From the NCBI RefSeq assembly GCF_009377175.1, contig NZ_VJZD01000013.1, positions 1 through 64,000 of the forward strand: a stretch of DNA of 64,000 nt. Reading direction: 5' to 3'. The notes under the pieces were generated by a model. That model had not been told where the DNA came from. It worked only from the letters and a program-made list of their open reading frames with translations, and did not search any database. Each line of letters starts with the position of its first letter. The stretch's first letter is position 1. The stretch is from Streptomyces adustus. GTDB taxonomy: Bacteria > Actinomycetota > Actinomycetes > Streptomycetales > Streptomycetaceae. The position numbers and the translations under genes were made by a program. Below, piece after piece: positions 38,101 to 47,100 of this stretch.

Positions 38101-41100
38101 GCGGCGCCTCACGACCGGAGTCGGGCACGGTCTCGGCGCCACCGAGAGCCCGGTGACGGGCCTCGGGAACCGTCATCTGCTCCAACGACCACGTCCAGAA
38201 CTCCTCGGTGGCGGGAATCCTGGGCAGGCTCTTCAGCAGTACCGTCCGACCCGACGCATCGAGCCCCGGGCCGGGCCGCTCCGGCGTCCTGCGGGGTGGC
38301 GTGGTGACGATCACCTTCTTGGGCACCAAATACAGCGCCGTCGCGACGTCCTTGGTCGCCGCTCGGTACTTGGACGACCCGGCGACCTCCCATCCGGCGT
38401 CCGTCTCCTGGTCCAAGCGGCCGGAACCGCTGACCCCCAGCGTGCCCCGTATGTTGAAAGCGCCGTTACCAAGGCCGATCCCATCGAAGCCAGGACCAGC
38501 CGAGACACCAAGACCGAGGCTGAACCCGCTGGTGACCGTGCGCCCGTTGGGCATCTTTGCGTGGACGGACATGGCCATGCTCGCGTTCTTCGCCACACTG
38601 ACGAGTACCGCGGTGCCGGACTCGACTCGCACCGAGAACATCCCCGCCGGATCGGTGCCCCTGCGTCCGCCGTACAGCGCCTCCGTCAACACGCGACCCG
38701 TGTTCAGCAGGTCACTCAGCCGATGGAAGTTCTCGGTGGAGAAGAAGCCGCGGATCTGCGCAGCGGCCACGGAATCCTGAGCCCCTCCCGCGTGAGCGAG
38801 AGCCCACTCCTGAACATGACGCATGGGACCGAACCCCACGGTCCGTGCCATCCGAGGCAACCACTGCTCCAGGCTCAGCGTCGCGGGCGCACTGTCCTCA
38901 CCCAGCGACTCCGCCGAAGTCAAGGACCGGTCGAGCCGCACCTGAAGTCCGTGATGGATGCCAAAGCCGAACGTCGTGGGCTGCCGGCGCACATCGTCCT
39001 CGGCGATCGGCCTGCCGTCCAAGGTCACGGGGCGCCCCGAACCGTCGAGGACGGTCACCTTGTACCCGACGTCGTCCTGGACCAGCTCCCCGTCCGGGGC
39101 ACCGATCTGCCCCTCGATCTCGTTCCTCTTCTGCAGGTCGTACCCGGTCCGCTTGCCAAGCTTGACCATGGTGGAGATCCGGGCGTGCCACATGACCGCG
39201 GCGCTGATGAGCCCCAGGGGCAGCGAAGGCGCAACCCCCGTGGCACTCCCGTTCGTCACGGTCCGGCCGCTGGTGCTGGCCAGCTGCCGCATACTGTCGA
39301 CCTTCTCCAGGCTCCCCAGGCCGAAGCGGTATTTCCGCCAGTTGCCGTATACCTGCAGTTCCAGCAGCAGCTGCCGCTTCTCCCCGTCGGCCGTCCGGTA
39401 GTCGAACCGCACACCGTCAGTGAAGAGCACCTGCGGATCGCCCCGCAAAGCGCCGTCGATCTTCTGGAGCAGACCGCCGCCGTCAGGCGTCTCAAGTGCC
39501 GCCGGCGCGATACCCGGGTGCTGACGCAACCGGTCGGCGATGTGCTGCAGCGCCAGGTCGAAACCGCGCAGCGTCCGAACGCTGTGCCCGAACGAGATCG
39601 ATTCCCGTAGCACCTCCGGCGGCAGCTCGGGAAGCAGATCAGCCACACGTCCGCTCATGTAGGGGGGCATCCAGCCCTCGGCGAACCTCACCGGCCGGAG
39701 GTTCCCCGGCAACGGCGGCGGGGGCATCCCGGGATCGAGCCTGGGCGGCCGCCGCTGGTCGAGCTGCGTCCCGATCGGCACGTAATCCCGCGTTCCTCGT
39801 ACGACAGGCGGAACACCAGAGCCCGACGCCTCACCAGCGCCAGCGGGCACCGGCCGCTGAGTCTTACGGAGCGAGGGGCCTTCGGTCTCCCACGGCTCCG
39901 AGGCGCCACCGCGTACAGCAGGCCTCTTGCGACGGGCGATGTGCTGGGCCACGTCCCGGGCCCTGGCCCTGGGATCCTGTCGGTGGAAGCCGGGACCACT
40001 CGACGCGACCAGTGCGTTATGTTCGTCCTGTATCACCCCAGGCGTGGCGATCGGCATTTTCAGGCCGGACAGGTGCTCGTTGACCTCCGCGACGAAGGCA
40101 TCGGAGATCGGGGACGCCGGTGTCAGGTTCCGCGAGGTCTCCCATTCACTGCGGTACGGGCGGCCAGGGGCGGCTTCGAATTCGGGGAACTCCTGCGCCG
40201 CGGGAGGAACCGCGGCAACGGCGGCGTCGCCATGGACAACGGGCGGATGCCCCAGAGCCTGAGCACCGTCGGCCGGCGAGTCCCCACTAGGCTCGGGCAC
40301 GGCGGAATCCCGCTCCCGCGTCTCCTCCAGCCGGACCATGACGAGGAGGGCCTGGATTGCGACCGGCAACTCAAAGTAGCCGCCGCGGGTCTCCTGCTCC
40401 AGGTCCCTGTGGATCGCGGACAGCTCAGCGCTCCCGGCAGGTTCCTTCTCATCCCGTAGCAGCAGTGTGTTGACGGCGTCAGCCAGCTCCTCCACCGGAC
40501 GTGCCAGGGCTTCGGCGACCAGCTGGGCCTGCGCCTGCTCCGACAGCCACGCGTACCCTGCCTCCTCGTTCACAAGCTGCTGGTGGGCACGCCCGATCTG
40601 ATCCTCGGAGAAGACGAACTCCGTACGCCGCTTCAGCCGTTCGCGGACCTCGTCGGCAAGACCACGCTGGGCCGACGGGACCTGCTCAGCCACGACACGG
40701 GCCCGTTCCTCCAGCGTCAACCGCGAAAGGGCGGCACGGTCCTCGGGCGCAAGGTCCTCGTAGACCCACCGCACCTGGGCACCGGTGACGTATGCGCTCG
40801 CGCCCCGCAGCTCGTTGACCTGGCGCAGCAGAGCCCGTTCCTCGGCCACCCGGTCGGCCACAGCCTGACCCCGCGCCTCCAATGGCATCTGCCGGAAGAC
40901 GTCCCCATGTTCCCGCACCAAGGCGTAATGGACCTCATCGACCGTCCGCCGAGCTGCTTCCTCCGCCTCGCGGACCTCGTGGTGGACCTCGTCACGCAAC
41001 ATCTCGACCACACGTCCCAGGCCCCGATCCTCCAGTATTCGCTTGGCCACCTCGTCGGCCCTGCGCTGGAGGCTCGCCTCCTCAAAGCCCGCTCCGAGAT

Positions 41101-44100
41101 CCCGCCTCAGCTCGCCATATGCCCCCCGTACCTCGGCGACCTCGGCATCGCCCAAGCCACCCTGCCTGACAGCCCGGACCAAAGATCTCTCGTCCACCAC
41201 CCGCTCGGCCACCACGTCCGCCTGCGCGCGCAGGGGCAGACGCACAAAGTCGGCCTGTTCCTTCACGAGCTCCTTTTGGGCATCGGCGATCTCGGTATCG
41301 GAAGCGGCGTACGCCCCGCTCTCCTGGAGCCTCCTGAGAACGATCCCGGCTAGTACTTCCGCGACCGGTTCAAGCCCCGCGATGTACCGCGCCACGGCCT
41401 GGACCTGCGACTCCCAGGCTTGCTGGGCAAAATCTTCTCGCGACGCACTCAGATCGTGGTACGCCTCGATGACCCGCTCGGCCGGGGCGGCCTCCTCGTT
41501 GAGCAGCACCAGGTGCCTGTTGACCTCGCCCGGAAGCTCGGCCTGCAGCCGCAGGTCCCGCGGGACCTCGGATTCCGGCGTCAGCGGCAACGGGGGCTCG
41601 GAGCGCTCCCCAAGGTCAGCCGATATGCCGGCATCCGACTCCGTGGTGTCGTGGTCGGGGGAGAGGGGCCTGGTGTCGTTGGCGCGCGTGGGCGTCGCAG
41701 GGACGCGGGTCCTGTGTTCCAGTACCCGTCTGGCCACATCCAGCGCCTGCTCCACCCAGGCCGGCTCATCGCGCAGCTCCAGGGGTACGGCCTCGCCCTC
41801 CCGATCCAGAGCAATCCAGGCCCTGTACACCTCGGCGCTCTCAGCGGGATTCCTCCCCGCATCTCGCAGCACCTTGTTGGTGGCGCGCTCCAGGTCCTCC
41901 ACGGGGCGTGCCAGGGCGTCGGCGACCAGCCGGGCCTGCGCCTGCTCCGACATCTGCGCGTACTTCGGCTTCTCCTTCGCGATCTGCTTGCTGATCTCAG
42001 CCTCGGTGAAGACGAAGCCGGTGCGCTCCCGCACGTGCTCGCTGACCTTGCCCACAAAATCGCGCTCGGTCATCGGGAACCGCTCAGCCACCACGCGAGT
42101 GCGTTCCTCGGCGGTCAGCTGTCCGAAGTCTGCGTCCCCACCGTCATGCCTCCGGTCCTCGTAGACCCACCGCACCTGGTCGCTGCCGACGAAGTCCTTC
42201 ACCCCACGGGACTTGTTGACCTCGATGAACGCAGCCCGCTCCTGACCGATCCGGTCCGCCACAGCCTGCGCGCGCGCCTCCACCGGCATCTGCCCGAAAG
42301 CGGCATGCTCCCGCACCAGATCGCCATGAACCCGGTCCACCACCTGCCGAACCGGAACATCCACATCGCCGGCCTCGCCACGCAACACCCCACCCGCGCG
42401 ACCAAGCGCCCGATCCCCCACCATCCACTTGGCCACCTCATCGGCCCGCCGCTGCAGACTCAACTTCGCAAAGCCCGCCCCAAGATCCCGCACCAGCTCG
42501 CCATGGACGCGCCACACCTCGGAGACCTCGACATCGCCCAAACCGCCCTGCCGCCTGACCGCACCCGCCAGAACGTTCTCGGCAACCACCCGCCTGGCCA
42601 CCGCGTCCACCCGCAGACGCACCGGCAGACCAGCAAAACCTTGATCCCCGTCAAACTCCCGCAGAACACGAGAGACCTGCTCATCGGAAACAGCAGACCC
42701 CCGCTCCCTCAACCAATCACGAACCCCAACCTCGACCTGCGGACCCGAGGAACTGGCCTCCTCCGGCACCGCGGTCCCTCGCTGGACATCCACCGCACCC
42801 GGCGTCTCAGTATGAGAGTCCTCCGGCGTGTGGGTAACGGATGCGTCCGGGGTGTCATGGGCGGGGAAGAGGGGTCTGGTGTCGTTGGCCTGCGTGGGCG
42901 TCGCGGGGACACGGCTCCTGTGTTCCAGTACCCGTACGGCGACGGCCCGGGCTTGCTCGTCCCTCGTCTGTGGGAACTCGGCTTCCGGGACTTCCTCGTT
43001 CAGAGCGTTCCAGGCCCTGTACACCTCGGCGCTCTTGGCGAAGTCCTTTCCTTGCCGGAACAGCACGCTGTTCGTGGCGCGTTCCAGGTCCTCCACGGGG
43101 CGAGCCAGGGCGTCGGCGACCAGCCGGGCCCGCGCCTGCTCCGACAGTTGCGCGTACTTCGGCCTCTCTTGAGCAAGCTGTCGGTGGGCATCGTTGATCT
43201 CGGCGTCGGTGAAGACGAAGTCGGTGCGCTCCCGCACGTAGTCGCGGACCTCGCCGGCAAAGTCGTGCTCAGCCAGCGGGAACCGCTCAGTCACCACGCG
43301 GGTGCGTTCCTCGGTGGTCTGCTGCCAGAAGTCAGCGCCTTGGCCCGCATGCGCCCGGTCCTCATAGACCCATCGCAACCGGTCGCTGCCGACGAAGTCC
43401 TTCACCCCACGGGACTTGTTGACCTCGATGAACGCAGCCCGCTCCTGACCGATCCGGTCCGCCACGGCCAGCGCGCGCGCCCCGAACGGCATGTGCCCGA
43501 AGGCACCCCCGCGCGACTCCCGCACCAGATCGCCATGAACCCGGTCCACCACCTGCCGAACCGGAACATCCACATCGCGGACGTCACCGCGCAACAGCTC
43601 ACCCACACGACTTAGGGCACGATCTCCCAGCATCCACTTGGCCACCTCATCGGCCCGCCGCTGCAGACTCAACTTCGCAAAGCCCGCCCCAAGATCCCGC
43701 ACCAGCTCGCCATGGACGCGCCATACGTCGGCGACCTCAACATCACCCAAGCCGGCCTGCCGCCTGACCGCACCCGCCAGAACGTTCTCGGCAACCACCC
43801 GCCTGGCCACCGCGTCCACCCGCAGATGCACCGGCAGACCAGCAAAATCACGGTCCCCGTCAAACTCCCGCAGAACACGGGAGACCTGCTCATCGGAAAC
43901 AGCAGACCCCCGCTGCCCCAACCAATCACGAACCCCAGCCTCGACAAGGGGCGAGTCGGACGTCTGGTGTGGCAGCAGCGTCTGCCCGTCCTCGGCGGTC
44001 AGCTGTCCGAAGTCTGCGTCCCCACCGTCATGCCTCCGGTCCTCGTAGACCCACCGCACCTGGTCGCTGCCGACGAAGTCCTTCACCCCACGGGACTTGT

Positions 44101-47100
44101 TGACCTCGATGAACGCAGCCCGCTCCTGACCGATCCGGTCCGCCACAGCCTGCGCGCGCGCCTCCACCGGCATCTGCCCGAAAGCGGCATGCTCCCGCAC
44201 CAGATCGCCATGAACCCGGTCCACCACCTGCCGAACCGGAACATCCACATCGCCGGCCTCGCCACGCAACACCCCACCCGCGCGACCAAGCGCCCGATCC
44301 CCCACCATCCACTTGGCCACCTCATCGGCCCGCCGCTGCAGACTCAACTTCGCAAAGCCCGCCCCAAGATCCCGCACCAGCTCGCCATGGACGCGCCACA
44401 CCTCGGAGACCTCGACATCGCCCAAACCGCCCTGCCGCCTGACCGCACCCGCCAGAACGTTCTCGGCAACCACCCGCCTGGCCACCGCGTCCACCCGCAG
44501 ACGCACCGGCAGACCAGCAAAACCTTGATCCCCGTCAAACTCCCCCAGAACACGAGAGACCTGCTCATCGGAAACAGCAGACCCCCGCTCCCTCAACCAA
44601 TCACGAACCCCAACCTCGACACGGGACGTGCCAGACGTTGCCCTGGGCGCGTGAGCCGTCAGGTCGCGGACGTCAGACACGCCACGCTCCATAACCGCCT
44701 GCACCTGTACCTGCGCGTCGTGATCCGTCGAGGCGGCGGGGATGGCGCTCTTGGGCTCTTCGGGCCGCCCCTCAAGGGACGGGGGAAGGGAAGGGCCATC
44801 TCCGGCGGAGCCGGAGGGGTTGCCGGGCCGGCTCATGGGCTCGGGGCGGGGGGCCTGGAGATTGCCGAGCTCGGTCCCGAACCGGTCCGCATGGTGCTTC
44901 TCGAATGCGAGCCAGCGCTCTGCGTCGTGCCAAGGCGCGTACAGCTCGTCGTACTTCTTCACCCCTTCTGTCAGGTAACGGTCGCCCGCTCGGATGCGGG
45001 TGCTGTCCGCGAGGTGGAATGAAAACGCCTCGAGATCTTCGGGGTGCCCCACAATTCCGTGGAAGTCCCGTGCCAACTGGACAGCCTTGACCTGCAGGTT
45101 GCCCTCGTGGTCGGCCGCCTGGCCAAGGCCGGAGCGCAGATCGTCACGTACGGAGGTCCACTCCATCGCAGGGCCGCCGAGATCGCGGATATCGTCCAGT
45201 CGGTTGGTGAAGTGCCAGTCAGCAAGCTTCCGAACCTTGTCGATATATTCTCCGAGAACGCGCTGCGGCCCGTCATCGCCAACGAAGTCCTCGTTCTTCA
45301 GGTAGGAATCGGCGTACTCCCTCTCCTCCTTCAGCCGGAAGAATATGTAATCCTCCCGCTCGATGCGGCCCGGGACTTCCTCGAAGACCTGGGCTGTCTC
45401 CTGCCTCCACCGTGCGAGCGATGCCGCGTTGACGCCGGCCGGGTACACCTCCTCATGCAGAGCCCGCAGGTCGGACCGAAGAGCCCACTCCACCCGATCC
45501 AGAACGGCTCCTGCAACCATTTCGGGATTGTCGGACCTTATGGCTGCGAAGTGCTTCTCCATGGCCACCTGGACGTCGCGTTCCCGCACCGCCATCCGTT
45601 CGAGGTCCTGCCCCGCGCCCTCCAGTAGGCCGTCGAGCCGATCCCTCACCCACCGAGGTAGCGCGCCCCCGGTGTCCTCCGAGTTACGGTACGACGCAAA
45701 GGCCCGTTCGAACTCGGCCATTTTTTCGTAGGCCCACTGCTCAATGGGGTTGAAATCTTCTTCCTTGTTGCGGAAGACGTCAGGCTTTTCGCCGGTCTTA
45801 TTGCCTCCGACCTCCAGATGGGCATCGTCCCTCACGAACATATTGAGTTCATGGTCATAGACGCGAGGCTGTGCCAAGTCGCCCAATGACGGTAGGTCTT
45901 CGCCGTGGAGGGAGCCGCGTGCCTCACCGACCACGTTCCTCAACTCGGTGACAAAGCGCCGGAGCTCGACGACCTGGATGTAGTGCTTGTATGCGTTCTG
46001 CCCCGCATGATCGAGAATGTGGTCAAGGGCCTCGCCGGAAACGTACGCCGAGCGGTCTACCTCTGCCTGGATCGCCTCGGAGATGTCATGGCGCCAGTTC
46101 AATCGGGCGCCGGCGATCTCGCGCTCGGAAAGCGGCTCTGTCTTATTGTACTGGGCCCACTTGTCCCGCCCCAGGTTCCAAGCCTCGTCGAGGGGCGCGC
46201 CGTCTGTCCGTGCTTCCGCCTCGACTACCGCCCCGGTCCGCGCATCATGCCCCTGCTTGAAGGCGTCCCATTCCTGTCGCAGCGTGGCTGCGTCGACAAG
46301 CCCGTGGTCGGGCACCAGGTCGTGACCGGGAGTGCCGCTTGCGTCATCGGCAGCGCCGTGGTCGGCCGTGTGCTCCGGGGCACCACCCTGGAGCGGGTCC
46401 TGGGCCCCGACGCTGTCCTCGCCGCCACGAGGCGCAGCAGCACCGGAACTGATGTCGTGGTGCTCGGCCGCAGGCGACCCGAAAGCTTCCGGAGCGGGCC
46501 CGGTGTCCGCCGATTCCTCCACCCTTGGCGCCTTGGAGCGCACACCCGTGCCACCCGGCGTCACATGCCCGTCGCCGGAACCCACCTCAAGGCGCCGGTC
46601 ACCACCGACACCGCCTGTGCCACTGTCCGTCGCGACCCGAGCGGCCTCTACGTCAGCGCTCTCCGACAGTCCCTTGGCCAAGGCAGCGTCATCACCCACC
46701 ACGCTGCCGTGGGCTGCCGCCGAGTCCGACGAGACGATTTCCCTACCGCCGCCGGCGTGTGAGGCCGGTGTGGCCGAGGGAACGTCCTCGCGGACATTGC
46801 CAGTGCGCGGTGTCACGGCCGGCTTCCCGGGGCCGGTGCCGGTGGTGCCACCGCGGGACGGCGCGTCGAGGACCGCCTGCGGCTCATCATCCCTGCCGGG
46901 CAACTTCATTTTGGGCGGTGTGTACCCGCCTCTTCCTTCATCGAGGGACGCGGACGATGCAACCAGACGCACAGTCCTGGGCGTCGACCGGTCCGGGCTG
47001 GGGCCGGGGATGCCGCTCTCGCCCTCTGTGGCACCGTGGCCGGACACGTCGTCCGTGCCCCCGCCGTGGACCTGGCGCGAGCCCTGGGTCTCGACGGTGA

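Noticed and set aside
41420..43615. 731-codon plus-strand frame
   Set aside because: Antisense shadow of protein E; composition and repeat structure mirror the real gene.
43712..45022. 436-codon plus-strand frame antisense to protein E
   Set aside because: It is Arg/Pro/His-rich, repeats exactly with the minus-strand repeat units, and has no ribosome binding site; a shadow of the giant gene.
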